Origin: Neptunomonas marina
GTDB taxonomy: Bacteria; Pseudomonadota; Gammaproteobacteria; Pseudomonadales; Balneatricaceae
Reading direction: 5' to 3'
NCBI RefSeq assembly: GCF_004005935.1
Contig: NZ_SACQ01000011.1
Location: 1 to 59,538, forward strand
DNA: 59,538 nt
Part shown: positions 43,880-53,534 of the stretch, in pieces
Numbering within the stretch: position 1 is the stretch's first letter
Layout of the letters: every line of letters begins with the position of its first letter
The notes under the pieces: generated by a model
Seen by the model: the letters and a program-made list of their open reading frames with translations, nothing else
Told to the model about the DNA's origin: nothing
Databases searched by the model: none
Made by a program: the position numbers and the translations under genes

Positions 43880-46183
43880 TCATGAGTGAACCTCCTGTAG
43901 AAGGCTCATAATCTCCGCACTCACCTGATCCAAATCCGCATCTATCTCCTCAAGACTTCTTGGAGCTTTATAAACATAGAAATGGCGGTTAAACGGAATC
44001 TCGTAGCCGACAATACCAACCTCGCCATCTTTATCATCACGCTTGCTGGCATCGATCCAAGCATCAGGCACATGAGGAGCCACTTCGCGTTCAAAGTAGC
44101 TTTCGATTACGTTACTTGCTGGTTGTGCAGGATCAAGCGGCACGTTCTCGTTATCCCGAAGATCACCATCGGGCTGGTATTCCACTACAGCAGGTTGACC
44201 ATTAAGCTCAGTTGCAAAAGCGCCATATTTTTCCTGCGCGGCTTCTTTCAGTACTTTCTTGATAACAGGTTCAGCTTCTGGGTTTTTCCAGCTGACAGCA
44301 TCCAACAGTTGCTTTTTCTCTTTTGCATCCAGCTTGATACCGGCAGTTTTCAGTGCCTGTTTTAGTGCTGCATCGAAGCGGTTAAAGTCATGACAAGGGT
44401 TGTTGATGATCTCATCCGCTCCCATTGCTGCACCCAGTGCGCTTTGCAGCGCGTAGGCCTTATCTATCAAGCCCTTTTGGAACAGCCAAAGCTTACTATC
44501 AAGCAGGTCTTTGATCTGTTTCTCTTTAAGCTCTGGGAAGCTGGTTTTAATCTCGGCGCGGATCTCATCTTCAAAAGCAGTCAGCTCGCTATAAGCTGCG
44601 TCAGGCTGGCCTTTAAGAAGATCGTTCCAGATCCATTGCATAGGCGCATTGAACGGTTTGGGCGCAAAACGTAGTTTCGCGATATTCTCGTCACTGAATT
44701 GAACAGACAAGCGCAAAGGGCGTTCAATCGTTATGCGGCGATAGCCAAATTCGTGGGTAGCAAAGATCTTGGTGAGTGGTTGCTGGTTAGTGGGGTCAAT
44801 GGCACTGGCTTCATCAAACGCGCCAAAATCTCGGGTGATGGCGCGAATATCATCATCGGTGAGGTAGTTCCGCTTAGAGCCCAGTGATTTGCGCATTTTG
44901 CTGCTGAGGTTGGAGGCGTTAATCAGTTGCACCTTGCCTTTGCGTTCAGCGGTCTTTTTATTTGATAGCACCCAAACGTATGTCGCGATACCGGTGTTGT
45001 AGAACATATCCGTCGGCAGCGCGATAATGGCCTCAAGTAGGTCGGCTTCTAGAACATAGCGTCTTATCTCGCTCTCACCGCTGCCTGCCCCGCCTGTAAA
45101 GAGCGGCGAACCATTCAGAATAATGCCGATACGGCCACCGCCTTCGTGAGCGCCTGCGGCGTTTATTGAAGTGTCACGGAGTTTGCTGATCAGGTGCATC
45201 AAGAACAGCAGCGAACCATCGGAGACACGCGGTAAGCCCGGACCAAAACGGCCATCAAAACCCTTGAGGGTATGTTCGTCTTTAATATCGCCTTCTACCT
45301 TCTTCCAATCCACACCAAACGGTGGGTTAGACAGCATGTAGTCAAACTTATCGGCGTAGAGCTGGTCGTTGGAAAGTGTATTACCCAACTTGATACGGCT
45401 AACATCCTGCCCCTTGATCAGCATATCTGCTTTACAGATCGCGTAGGATTCGGGGTTAAGCTCCTGACCAAAGGCCCGCATTACCGCATTTTCATTGAGC
45501 TCGTGCACATATTCCATACCACTGGAGAGGAACCCACCTGTACCGGCTGTAGGATCGTAAATTGTGCGGATGATGCCGTCTTTGGTGAGAGCATCGTCAT
45601 CTTCCATAAAGACCAAAGAGGTGGTGAGCCGAACAATATCCCTTGGGGTAAAGTGCTCACCTGCCGTTTCATTGGAGCTTTCAGCAAAACGGCGGATAAG
45701 TTCCTCAAACACCAAGCCCATCTCGTGGTTAGATATAGCTTCTGGGCTTAGGTCGGTATTGGCAAATTTCTGTACCACTTTGTAAAGCAGGTTCGCATCG
45801 TTCAGCAGCCCGACAAACTCATCGAATTTGAAATATTCGAAGATCTCGCGGGCATCCTTAGAGAAGCATTGGACGTAATTCTCTAAGTTGTCTTTGATGC
45901 CGGTTTCACCCAATTTATCCAGCGACATGGGAGACGTGTTGAAGAATTTCTGGCTAGTCTCCCGCAGGATTAACTTCTCAGCTGCCTCTTCTGGCAAGCT
46001 CATCACTTTTACTTTTTCGTATGCTGCCAAAACCGCTGTTTTATCAGATTCCAATACGCATTCCAGACGCCTTAAGAGCGTAAACGGTAAAATAACTCGG
46101 CCGTATTGGCTTTGCTTGAAATCACCACGAAGAAGATCAGCAACCGACCAGATAAACGCTGCTGTTTGAGAGAAGTTTTCCAT
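43880..46183 (-). CDS. hsdM: Type I restriction-modification DNA methyltransferase HsdM
   Basis: 767 aa. The N-terminal HsdM_N part ([20 protein letters not shown]) is followed by the N6-adenine methylase core with motif [10 protein letters not shown] and motif IV NPPFG ([12 protein letters not shown]). The C-terminal extension beyond about residue 520 is long and charged, ending [14 protein letters not shown]. First gene of the hsdM-hsdS-hsdR-mrr run. It methylates the recognition site, protecting host DNA. Confidence 0.94.
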   Translation of the reverse strand: MENFSQTAAFIWSVADLLRGDFKQSQYGRVILPFTLLRRLECVLESDKTAVLAAYEKVKVMSLPEEAAEKLILRETSQKFFNTSPMSLDKLGETGIKDNLENYVQCFSKDAREIFEYFKFDEFVGLLNDANLLYKVVQKFANTDLSPEAISNHEMGLVFEELIRRFAESSNETAGEHFTPRDIVRLTTSLVFMEDDDALTKDGIIRTIYDPTAGTGGFLSSGMEYVHELNENAVMRAFGQELNPESYAICKADMLIKGQDVSRIKLGNTLSNDQLYADKFDYMLSNPPFGVDWKKVEGDIKDEHTLKGFDGRFGPGLPRVSDGSLLFLMHLISKLRDTSINAAGAHEGGGRIGIILNGSPLFTGGAGSGESEIRRYVLEADLLEAIIALPTDMFYNTGIATYVWVLSNKKTAERKGKVQLINASNLSSKMRKSLGSKRNYLTDDDIRAITRDFGAFDEASAIDPTNQQPLTKIFATHEFGYRRITIERPLRLSVQFSDENIAKLRFAPKPFNAPMQWIWNDLLKGQPDAAYSELTAFEDEIRAEIKTSFPELKEKQIKDLLDSKLWLFQKGLIDKAYALQSALGAAMGADEIINNPCHDFNRFDAALKQALKTAGIKLDAKEKKQLLDAVSWKNPEAEPVIKKVLKEAAQEKYGAFATELNGQPAVVEYQPDGDLRDNENVPLDPAQPASNVIESYFEREVAPHVPDAWIDASKRDDKDGEVGIVGYEIPFNRHFYVYKAPRSLEEIDADLDQVSAEIMSLLQEVHS

Positions 46184-46653
46184 GCGTACTTATCGCCTTT
46201 GTAAAGCTGAATAACAGAGTGCAATGGAAAACGTAGATGAAGCGTCCACTGCCTCTTTTTAATTGGAAATCAGTGTACTACAGAATCAACGAGGGGGCAT
46301 TTAAGGCGTTGCTCGGCATTGAAAACCGATACCGCTCACAGGCGTTTAAGGTGGTATTTTTTGGTGTAGTTCACTCATTTGCTTGCCTGATTACCACCGA
46401 AATAGTGCTAGCTAGCGAACTGTTTACTCTGGTGCTTGTTTAGGTTGGTTTCTTCTCCTAACAACCACGCTGACCACCTTGCTAAACACCACTTAGATAT
46501 TCGTGCCCTAGCAACGACTACGCACCCCTCGACAGGCGCTTGCAGAATAGTGTTTTAACCAGCATTTGCAGCGTTAGCGTGGTGCCCTGTACTGCGTTTA
46601 ACACCAAAAATTAACCTTATATCGCCCTTACACCAACCACAAGTGGACTATTT
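46184..46653. other. Intergenic region upstream of the Xre/RES module and hsdM
   Basis: The divergent upstream region of hsdM (minus) and the toxin-antitoxin pair (plus). A 68-codon plus-strand frame (46237-46443, MKRPLPLFNWKSVYY start) is open but has no family features and no clear ribosome site, so it is not called. No other signals seen besides the promoter listed next. Confidence 0.4.
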
Positions 46654-46682
46654 TTGATATTTGTCTCTATAGGGATTAAAAT
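46654..46682 (+). promoter_or_regulatory. Promoter of the Xre/RES toxin-antitoxin operon
   Basis: TTGATA (46654-46659), 17-base spacer, TAAAAT (46677-46682, five of six to consensus). It lies 29 bases upstream of the antitoxin ATG. Autorepression by the Xre protein is expected for the family; no clear palindrome was identified. Confidence 0.65.
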
Positions 46683-46711
46683 AATGACATGTTCTAAATG
46701 AGGGCCCTGTT

Positions 46712-47101
46712 ATGTTGGCAGCACAAGATTTTCTCAAGCAGAAAGATCCAAGCCGTGTATCCAGTACCGCTTTGAAAGTTTTTTTCAATATCGCTGAGGC
46801 ATGGGGACTTTCTTCTCAGGATGAGATGACGCTACTGGGCAGGCCCGCCCGATCAACCTTTTATAAATGGCGCAACGGCGAAGGGCCAGTTATTCCAAAA
46901 GATACCCTAGAGCGGATCTCTTATGTGATGGGTATTTATAAGGCGTTACGCTTGCTGTTCCCCACCGAAGAACAAGCTAACGCTTGGCCGAAAAAGCCTA
47001 ACCGCGATTTTGGCGGGGAATCTGCTCTCAATGTGATGCTTAAAGGCAGTGTGATTAACCTAGCGGATGTACGCCGTTATCTGGACGCAATGCGGGGCTA
47101 A
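46712..47101 (+). CDS. Xre/MbcA/ParS-type antitoxin (DUF2384)
   Basis: 129 aa. An N-terminal HTH-like part (LKVFFNIAEAWGLSSQDEMT, then LLGRPARSTFYKWR) is followed by a DUF2384 C-terminal half (RISYVMGIYKALRLLFPTEE, VMLKGSVINLADVRRYLDAM). These antitoxins block RES-domain toxins by capping their active site and repress the operon. The stop is 1 base before the toxin ATG. Confidence 0.9.
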   Translation: MLAAQDFLKQKDPSRVSSTALKVFFNIAEAWGLSSQDEMTLLGRPARSTFYKWRNGEGPVIPKDTLERISYVMGIYKALRLLFPTEEQANAWPKKPNRDFGGESALNVMLKGSVINLADVRRYLDAMRG

Positions 47102-47102
47102 G

Positions 47103-47786
47103 ATGGATTTTGCGCCTAACAAAGTATTACCCGATTGGGAGCAGCTTCACCGTTTGGTTCCTAGCCATTTCCCGCCGATTGGCCTATTTGAAACAGTTGC
47201 TGACCCTGAAGATCTGGATATTGTGTATGCCATAGAGTCAATCACCAATGACAGGTTAAGAGACGAGGTAGGCGACCTTACTCTGATTCCTGCAGACGAG
47301 CGGGTATCTGGGCCAGGTTCAACACCCGTGATGGCGGCTTTCACACATATTGGCGTGGCTAGCCGCTTCACTAACGGCCAGTATGGTGTTTATTACGGCG
47401 CTCGGGATTTAAAAACAGCGCTGGCCGAAACCATCTACCATCGCGAGCGTTTCCTTTCGGCAACCCAAGAGCACGACACTGAGCTCACCATGAGGCAGTA
47501 CATCAATAAGATCGCTTTGCCACTTGATGATGTGCGCAGCAGCGCGTATGCCGAGCTACATCACCCAGATTCTTACGACGCCTCCCAAGCGTTTGCCAAA
47601 ACCGTTAGAAACAACCAGAGCAACGGGCTGCTTTATCGTAGTGTGCGCCATGATGGCGGTGAATGCGTGGCAGCCTTTAAGCCCAAAGCGGTGACTATTC
47701 CTCTACAGGGCCAGCACTTTAGGTATGTTTGGAGTGGGCATCACCAAAAGATCATCTCGGTTCTTTCTGTATCTGAGCTTGAATAA
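47103..47786 (+). CDS. RES-domain toxin (NAD+-degrading family)
   Basis: 227 aa from ATG 47103; an upstream in-frame start at 47067 lies in the antitoxin gene. RES-type residues appear in SRFTNGQYGVYYGARDLKTALAE (R, Y and E in order) and NQSNGLLYRSVRHDGGECVAAF (S/R/H region). Family members are NAD+ phosphorylases or hydrolases that deplete NAD. A hairpin terminator follows at 47799. Confidence 0.9.
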   Translation: MDFAPNKVLPDWEQLHRLVPSHFPPIGLFETVADPEDLDIVYAIESITNDRLRDEVGDLTLIPADERVSGPGSTPVMAAFTHIGVASRFTNGQYGVYYGARDLKTALAETIYHRERFLSATQEHDTELTMRQYINKIALPLDDVRSSAYAELHHPDSYDASQAFAKTVRNNQSNGLLYRSVRHDGGECVAAFKPKAVTIPLQGQHFRYVWSGHHQKIISVLSVSELE

Positions 47787-47798
47787 CAACACGTACAG

Positions 47799-47825
47799 AG
47801 AAAGCCTTAGTGCTTTCTATTTTAT
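47799..47825 (+). terminator. Terminator after the RES toxin gene
   Basis: AGAAAGC (47799-47805) and GCTTTCT (47812-47818) form a 7-bp stem with a short loop, followed by ATTTTATT. It lies 13 bases past the toxin stop. Confidence 0.55.
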
Positions 47826-47979
47826 TAATGCGTGCATTCAAGCTAGCTCTGCCAGCCCAAAACCCTGATACATACTAAAGGCGCTATTAGTTAACTTTTT
47901 GAGGCTCTTTAAGCCGCTACGCTAGCTCGTTACGTAACTTAGAGAGCTTTGATTACATGTTTAGTCCGCTAACACACGA

Positions 47980-48009
47980 AAAAGGGCAGTCATCTCCTAC
48001 TGCCCTTTT
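47980..48009 (-). terminator. Terminator after the DUF4397 lipoprotein gene
   Basis: AAAAGGGCAGT and ACTGCCCTTTT form an 11-bp perfect stem with an 8-base loop; the minus-strand side continues TTTTT. It lies about 20 bases beyond the stop of the 48027-49490 gene. The T-run/A-run symmetry could serve both strands. Confidence 0.8.
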
Positions 48010-48026
48010 CACGGTTATAGCTTGAG

Positions 48027-49490
48027 CTAATCGCCCGCGGTGTAGACTTCTAGCGTGATGGCATTATTCCCTGCACTGTTCGTCCCTAAATCTTCCATCG
48101 CAGCTGGGTCTCGGGCGATAACGGTATAAATACCACCCGCCGATAACATGGTTGGGCTGCCCATCAATGGTGCGCCAAATACAACCGTGTTTGGATCACC
48201 TGCAGCGGTTACGGTCACAAAGTACTCACCACCGGCCACAGGAAGCTGTTCGGTATATTCACCGTAAGCCAGATTGGTAATGGCAGGCATCGCGGTTGAG
48301 ATATCGTTCGTTGCGGTTAGGTAAACATCCACGGGAATGTTCTGCGCAACGATATAGGATGCATGTACCACCCGCAGCTTAGCTTCGGTCGCGACCGCGC
48401 GGCGATCATCGGCAAACAGGATCGGCTCAATCGATTCGGTGGGCATGGCGTTTAAGCTACCACTGGCGATTGCGGTGTAACTGGTGCCTGCCATCAGGTC
48501 GATGTCCACATCGATCGGTGTTAGCGAGTTGGTTGCCGCATCTTCAACCTCTAGATTGTAGGTGCCGGTTGGTGCAGCGATGCTGTCGTAGTTGCCGGCA
48601 GCTTTGAATGGCACATCCATCAGTACTACGTTATCAGGAGCCATCAAGTTCGTGCTTGGCGCACCCACCAAGACATCCACCTCTGGAGTATCTGCCGACA
48701 TATGGATCGCCCGCACCTCAGCGTTGGTGCCCGCCGTGAATAGCTCGCTCGCTTTGCTGCTATCCACCGCCAACAAGTTAACCGGATTAGCGCCGATGCC
48801 TGTGGTGTTCTCAACTGCTAACAGGAGCAGCTCGGTTCCGCTGGTGAAGTTCACCGTGCCGGAGTCGTAAACCACCGCGCTGCTATCACCGCCATCCGGC
48901 ACAATACGGATCTGGTAATCAGTGCCTGCAGCTAGTGTTAGCGGCCCAGCACTGTCGCCAAAGTCTGCATCAATTTTAGTGCCTGTCATGAGCGCAGCAC
49001 CGGGCGTAGTGACGTAGATATCGACATCCGCTACATCAGGCGCGGCATGCAGCACCGATACAGCAACGTCTGTAATCTCTTCGATGTTGGTGCGGATCAG
49101 CACCGGGGCGATTGCGGCAAGGTCATTTGTAGCGACCACATCTAGCCGTTCGTTATCGGCTGTCGTGAGCGTTACAGGGCCGATAACCGCAGCGGTTTCC
49201 GAACCATCTGGGAGAATGCCGCGCACCTCCACCTCATAATCGCCTGGAGCAAGCATCAGATTACCGGAGCTTACCTTGTAATCGACTTTTTCTAGGGTGA
49301 GCTTGCCATTTACATAGACATTCACCATGGGTGCATCTGGTGATGCATGGGTAACCCGGAGCTGCGATTGAGCGGGCTCATGCTTGCCTCCGCCTCCTCC
49401 ACCGCAACCAGCTAGGGTTAACATTCCAACGGAGACGGCAGTACCAATTACAAGCTTGGTGGAGCTGAGAAACACTTTGGGGGATGGCAT
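48027..49490 (-). CDS. DUF4397 repeat lipoprotein
   Basis: 487 aa. The N-terminal signal ends LTLAGC (lipobox, Cys near residue 29) followed by a poly-Gly linker, so it is probably an outer-membrane lipoprotein. Four tandem DUF4397-like repeats begin LRVTHASPDAPMVNVYV, VSVLHAAPDVADVDIYV, VRAIHMSADTPEVDVLV and LRVVHASYIVAQNIPVDVYL. Each is about 110 residues of beta-rich sequence. Surface or adhesion roles are common for such repeats, but no specific function is claimed. No operon partners. Confidence 0.85.
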   Translation of the reverse strand: MPSPKVFLSSTKLVIGTAVSVGMLTLAGCGGGGGGKHEPAQSQLRVTHASPDAPMVNVYVNGKLTLEKVDYKVSSGNLMLAPGDYEVEVRGILPDGSETAAVIGPVTLTTADNERLDVVATNDLAAIAPVLIRTNIEEITDVAVSVLHAAPDVADVDIYVTTPGAALMTGTKIDADFGDSAGPLTLAAGTDYQIRIVPDGGDSSAVVYDSGTVNFTSGTELLLLAVENTTGIGANPVNLLAVDSSKASELFTAGTNAEVRAIHMSADTPEVDVLVGAPSTNLMAPDNVVLMDVPFKAAGNYDSIAAPTGTYNLEVEDAATNSLTPIDVDIDLMAGTSYTAIASGSLNAMPTESIEPILFADDRRAVATEAKLRVVHASYIVAQNIPVDVYLTATNDISTAMPAITNLAYGEYTEQLPVAGGEYFVTVTAAGDPNTVVFGAPLMGSPTMLSAGGIYTVIARDPAAMEDLGTNSAGNNAITLEVYTAGD

Positions 49491-49726
49491 AGCGAGTTAC
49501 CTTTTGTTGTTGTTTGCTATGCAACCTTTACGTGGGGTTTAAAAATCAGATCAATGAAAATTTCACGATGGTTAGCCGTGTAGTCATGTTCGTAACGCTA
49601 AGTTTGTACTGCGCTTGGCCGCAAAAAAGATACGTCTAATCAGAAACAAAAACCACAAAATTAGATAATATTTAACTTTATATTGCATTGATAATTAATT
49701 GATTTAATTAAAGTAAATGAATATTT

Positions 49727-50242
49727 TTACTTCGAGTGTACTGCTATCTTGGACAACAGGTTTTGTAAGGTTTCAGCAACATCTAATCCCGCTGTATCCA
49801 CAACAATACGCTCAGTGCACCACGGGTGATATTCGCGCTTTTTCACCTTCTCCCACGTTGGGAGTTGCAGCCCTTCAACTTCGGGTTTTCGCGTTTCAAC
49901 CCGATACCGGTGCTCCGCTTCATCTGAGCAAACCACTTCAATATCAATAAAACGCACCGCTAACTTTTCAGCAACGCTATGCCATTCATCACGGGATAGC
50001 TGAATGGGGTTACATGAATCGGCAACAACACTGGTGCCCAGCTGTAGGTTATCGGCGGCCACACGGTAACATAGCCGATACCCCTCGCCCTCTACGGCGA
50101 TGCCACATAAGTCTCTTAGGCCTTGCTCAACGGTATCGATGCGCAGATAAACCGCACCGACTTTACCTGCCAGTGCTTTCGCGAGTGTTGATTTTCCGGA
50201 CCCCGGTAGACCCGAGAAGATATAAAGCGTTGGACCCGCCAT
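49727..50242 (-). CDS. P-loop kinase of the AAA_33/gluconate-kinase-like group
   Basis: 171 aa. Walker A GLPGSGKST (residues 11-19), followed by a DxV lid-type region (LRIDTVEQGLRDL), VVADSCNPIQ as the second strand, and VVCSDEAEHRYRVETRKPEV. The fold is that of small-molecule or nucleotide kinases; the substrate is not recognisable. It lies between a VOC protein gene and an AT-rich gap. Confidence 0.75.
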   Translation of the reverse strand: MAGPTLYIFSGLPGSGKSTLAKALAGKVGAVYLRIDTVEQGLRDLCGIAVEGEGYRLCYRVAADNLQLGTSVVADSCNPIQLSRDEWHSVAEKLAVRFIDIEVVCSDEAEHRYRVETRKPEVEGLQLPTWEKVKKREYHPWCTERIVVDTAGLDVAETLQNLLSKIAVHSK

Positions 50243-50271
50243 AGCTAATCCTTGTAAACAGACAAAGGGGT

Positions 50272-50667
50272 TTAGCTAGCAACAGGGGTGCATAGCTCGA
50301 TTAAGATACCTGATGGGCAGCGCACATAAGATACGGTTTGCCCCCACGGTTTTAACTCGGGCGCTTTTAGCTCGGTTGCGCCATGCTCAATTGCGGCGCA
50401 GTGAGCGGCATGAACATCTGTGGTGACTAGCGCAATCTCCATACCCAGCGGCGTGGCCGAGTCAGTCGCGCTGATGTAGCCATCTTTAAGGTTTGCCTGC
50501 CCCAAGCTGTGGGCAGCAAAAGAGAGCGTGGTTGCGCCGGTGCTTAACTCGCCATAATCCTGCTCAGGGGTGATGAATTTACGCTGCATACCAAAGGCGT
50601 GCTCGAAAAAGCTGAGCGCCTTATCAACGTCTGCCACGTAAGCGATGGTATAGCCAAATGTCACCAT
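50272..50667 (-). CDS. VOC superfamily (glyoxalase/bleomycin resistance-like) protein
   Basis: 131 aa. Two beta-alpha-beta-beta-beta halves: FGYTIAYVADVDKALSFFEHAFG and MEIALVTTDVHAAHCAAIEHG. The end WGQTVSYVRCPSGILIELCTP holds the metal-ligand Glu of the family. Substrate unknown. Co-oriented with the kinase gene 29 bases downstream. Confidence 0.82.
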   Translation of the reverse strand: MVTFGYTIAYVADVDKALSFFEHAFGMQRKFITPEQDYGELSTGATTLSFAAHSLGQANLKDGYISATDSATPLGMEIALVTTDVHAAHCAAIEHGATELKAPELKPWGQTVSYVRCPSGILIELCTPVAS

Positions 50668-50864
50668 ATCTCTCTCCTTGATGGGCCTGAATGTGTATTA
50701 GGGCTTTATCATAACCAATTTACTGCGCCCAGTGGCAGCTTTGATTGGCGCTGATACGAGGTTATGAGCCATAATTATTCCCTAGCCATTGACGTGTTAC
50801 TTGCGTTGTAAAACACTCAACCTCTGCCTGAGCCCCCATTGCGCAAAATGAGCCAAAACCAATC

Positions 50865-51719
50865 GTGATTAGATCTTTCATTTTGTTAGCCTGCGCCAGT
50901 TTAGCCATGCTGCCGGATTGGGGAGTTGCCAACCAACCCAAAGCGCCGCAGCGGGTTGTATCCATGAATCTGTGCACCGACCAGCTGGCGCTGTTAGTTG
51001 CTGCGCCCGGGCAGTTGATCTCTGTCTCTTATTTGGCGGCAGAGGCATCCTCTTCCCTTATGGCGAAAGAAGCGGCGCAGTTGCATACAAACCGCGGCTT
51101 GGCTGAGCAAATTATTCGCTTGCAGCCGGATTTAGTCCTCGCTGGGCAATATACCTCCCGCGCATCTGTTAATCTGCTGCGCCGTCTTGGCGTCAACGTA
51201 CAGACCTTTGCGCCCGCCTATCGTTTTGCTGATATCAGCGCTCATCTGGCAAAAATTGGCACACTGTTGGGCCAAGAGGCACGCGCTAACGCTTTAATCG
51301 CTCAGTTGGATACCGCGCTCGCAGAACCCAACCAGCACACACACAGGTCGGCACCGGTGCTGGGCTCGTATGGTGCAAACAGCTACACCACCGGGCAATC
51401 ATCACTAGAGAGCGAGGTGGTAAAGGCAGCGGGCTTTCGCCACCTTGGCACTGAGCTTGCGCTGCAAGGGGCATCCAAACTACCACTTGAGCAGCTTATT
51501 TACGCATCGCCCGACCGGCTTATGACATGGAAAAGCTGGTCGCAATATACTGGCAGAGCCACCGAGATTCTGCTGCATCCAGCGCTGGATCGCTGGTTTC
51601 CAAAGGAGCGCCGCGTAGCCGTGGATTCACGGTATTGGATGTGCGGCACACCCTTTACGGTTGAGGCGATCAACCAACTAAAAACTCAGATGGAATCACA
51701 CGCAGATCATGCAGATTAA
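50865..51719 (+). CDS. btuF: Corrinoid ABC transporter periplasmic binding protein BtuF
   Basis: 284 aa from GTG 50865. A short signal peptide (FILLACASLAMLPDWGVA) precedes the mature start PKAPQRVVSMNLCTDQLALL, where VSMNLCTDQLAL is a BtuF-like signature, and LQPDLVLAGQYTSRASVNLL. It binds cobalamin or cobinamide in the periplasm and hands it to BtuCD. No riboswitch was seen upstream. Overlaps btuC by 11 bases. Confidence 0.88.
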   Translation: MIRSFILLACASLAMLPDWGVANQPKAPQRVVSMNLCTDQLALLVAAPGQLISVSYLAAEASSSLMAKEAAQLHTNRGLAEQIIRLQPDLVLAGQYTSRASVNLLRRLGVNVQTFAPAYRFADISAHLAKIGTLLGQEARANALIAQLDTALAEPNQHTHRSAPVLGSYGANSYTTGQSSLESEVVKAAGFRHLGTELALQGASKLPLEQLIYASPDRLMTWKSWSQYTGRATEILLHPALDRWFPKERRVAVDSRYWMCGTPFTVEAINQLKTQMESHADHAD

Positions 51720-52713
51720 GATCCCCTACTCATGGCTGATGGCGATACTCGTAGCGTTGGTTTTGCTACTGTTCGCGATCTCTATCTCGATTGGCCACGT
51801 TTGGCTCAATCCATTGGATGCGCTCTGGTCTGGTGCTGGGAGCATCTCTGCTGCTGATCACCTTATTTTGACAGAGATCCGCCTACCCCGCGCGGTACTA
51901 GGCTTGATCATTGGCGCGGCGCTTGGCTTATCCGGCGCCACACTGCAAGGCTTGTTACGCAATCCGCTGGCAGAGCCGGGGCTGCTGGGTATCTCTGCCA
52001 GCGCATCACTCGGAGCGGTGTTAGCGATCTACACCGGCTTAAGCGCGGCCTTTGCTTATGCGTTGCCGATCAGTGCGCTGTTGGGCGCGCTCGTCGCGGT
52101 AGTGCTACTCAGGGCGTTAGCAGGCAAAAGCGCTGACATATTAACCATTATTCTCTCAGGTGTGGCGCTGACCTCCTTGGCTGGGGCGTTAACATCACTC
52201 ACGCTGAATATGTCGAGCAACCCCTTTGCGGCGTTAGAAATTGTATTCTGGATGCTCGGGTCATTGGCAGATCGCAGCTGGGTGCATGTGGGGATGGCAT
52301 TACCGTTTATTTTGCTGGGCAGCGTGCTGCTGCTCGCAACAGCTCGGGCGCTGGATGCCCTAAGCCTTGGGCAAGATGTTGCCCGCTCCATGGGAGTCAA
52401 CCTAAACCGTACTAACCTATTGGCTATTTTTGGCACCGCCCTGAGCGTTGGTGCCGCCACTGCGGTCAGCGGTGCGATCGGCTTTGTAGGTTTAGTTGTG
52501 CCCCACCTATTACGCCCGCTGGTGGGTAACCGCCCAAGCCATTTGCTGCCTGCAAGTGCGTTAGGAGGCGCCGCCTTTTTGCTGCTAGCGGATATCGCAG
52601 TGCGGTTTGTATTCCCCGATAAAGACCTCAAGCTGGGTGTGATTACTGCGCTGGTGGGAGCACCGTTTTTCTTCTGGTTGTTGCATAACGTTAAGAAAAG
52701 GACCCAACTATGA
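51709..52713 (+). CDS. btuC: Corrinoid ABC transporter permease BtuC
   Basis: 334 aa with about ten transmembrane helices of the FecCD family. LTEIRLPRAVLGLIIGAALG, SGATLQGLLRNPLAEPGLLG and SGAIGFVGLVVPHLLRPLVG are conserved; the last is the coupling segment that contacts the ATPase. The B12 role is inferred from BtuF and the B12 island; iron-siderophore permeases look alike. ATGA overlap with btuD. Confidence 0.88.
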   Translation: MQIKIPYSWLMAILVALVLLLFAISISIGHVWLNPLDALWSGAGSISAADHLILTEIRLPRAVLGLIIGAALGLSGATLQGLLRNPLAEPGLLGISASASLGAVLAIYTGLSAAFAYALPISALLGALVAVVLLRALAGKSADILTIILSGVALTSLAGALTSLTLNMSSNPFAALEIVFWMLGSLADRSWVHVGMALPFILLGSVLLLATARALDALSLGQDVARSMGVNLNRTNLLAIFGTALSVGAATAVSGAIGFVGLVVPHLLRPLVGNRPSHLLPASALGGAAFLLLADIAVRFVFPDKDLKLGVITALVGAPFFFWLLHNVKKRTQL

Positions 52714-53486
52714 CGTTAACGCTATCGCAGCTGAGCGCCGCTTTAGGCAAACAAACGGTACTTCATGATGTGTCGATCGCCTGCACCAAACCCGAGCTGA
52801 TCGGCTTGATTGGGCCTAACGGAGCGGGAAAATCCACACTCATGCGGGCTATCGCCGGTTTGCAACCCTTTTCTGGTGCTATGCAGCTTAACGGCAGACC
52901 AAGCACCGCTTACCGCGCAGATGAGCTTGCCAAGCTACTCGCTTTTTTGCCGCAAGAGCGGATCGTACACTGGCCATTAATCGCCTACGATGTGGTCATG
53001 CTGGGGCGTATGCCGCACCAATCGGGGTTTGGGAAAGCATCGGCTCACGATCATGAGGTGGTTAAGGCGGCCATGCACACCATGGAGGTGGCATCGTTTG
53101 CTGAACGCCCTTTTGATCAGCTCTCTGGCGGAGAGCAAGCAAGGTTACTTATCGCACGGCTGCTGGCTCAAGAGCCAGATATTATTATTGCGGATGAGCC
53201 GGTAAACGGCCTCGATCCGGCGCATCAAATTGGCTTGATGAGAACCTTCCAAGCGCTTGTTGCACAAGGTAAAACAGTGATCACATCGCTCCATGATCTG
53301 TCCTTGGCCAGCTATTGGTGTGACCGCATTATCGTTTTAAAAGAGGGGCAGCTCATCGCTGATGGCAGCCCAACCGATGTGCTCACCGCAGCCCGCATTC
53401 GCGGTGTTTACGGCGTCGAGACCGCTCACCTTACTCTGCCGCAAGGCTCATTGGTTGTACCAACCGATTTGGCGGATAGAAAGTAA
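52710..53486 (+). CDS. btuD: Corrinoid ABC transporter ATP-binding protein BtuD
   Basis: 258 aa. Walker A GPNGAGKST, signature LSGGEQAR, Walker B IIIADEPVNGLDPAH and switch His in SLHDLSLASYWCDR. It powers uptake with BtuC. No btuB receptor gene lies in the window. Convergent with the AraC regulator gene 49 bases on. Confidence 0.9.
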   Translation: MTLTLSQLSAALGKQTVLHDVSIACTKPELIGLIGPNGAGKSTLMRAIAGLQPFSGAMQLNGRPSTAYRADELAKLLAFLPQERIVHWPLIAYDVVMLGRMPHQSGFGKASAHDHEVVKAAMHTMEVASFAERPFDQLSGGEQARLLIARLLAQEPDIIIADEPVNGLDPAHQIGLMRTFQALVAQGKTVITSLHDLSLASYWCDRIIVLKEGQLIADGSPTDVLTAARIRGVYGVETAHLTLPQGSLVVPTDLADRK

Positions 53487-53534
53487 ACGCAAGCCCCCTG
53501 TACCAGAACGCCGGTTCCGCGGATATGAGCGGCC

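Noticed and set aside
46237-46443. 68-aa plus-strand ORF upstream of the Xre/RES module
   Set aside because: No family features, no clear ribosome site, and it sits in a divergent control region.
48027-49490. Tandem DNA repeat inside the DUF4397 gene
   Set aside because: The repetition is at protein-domain level and divergent; no exact DNA repeat is visible.
50690-50864. Second cobalamin riboswitch upstream of btuF
   Set aside because: Checked for the B12 box and the GCCACTG-like core; neither is present.
50762-50977. 71-aa minus-strand ORF overlapping the btuF start
   Set aside because: Antisense to the BtuF signal-peptide region; no independent support.
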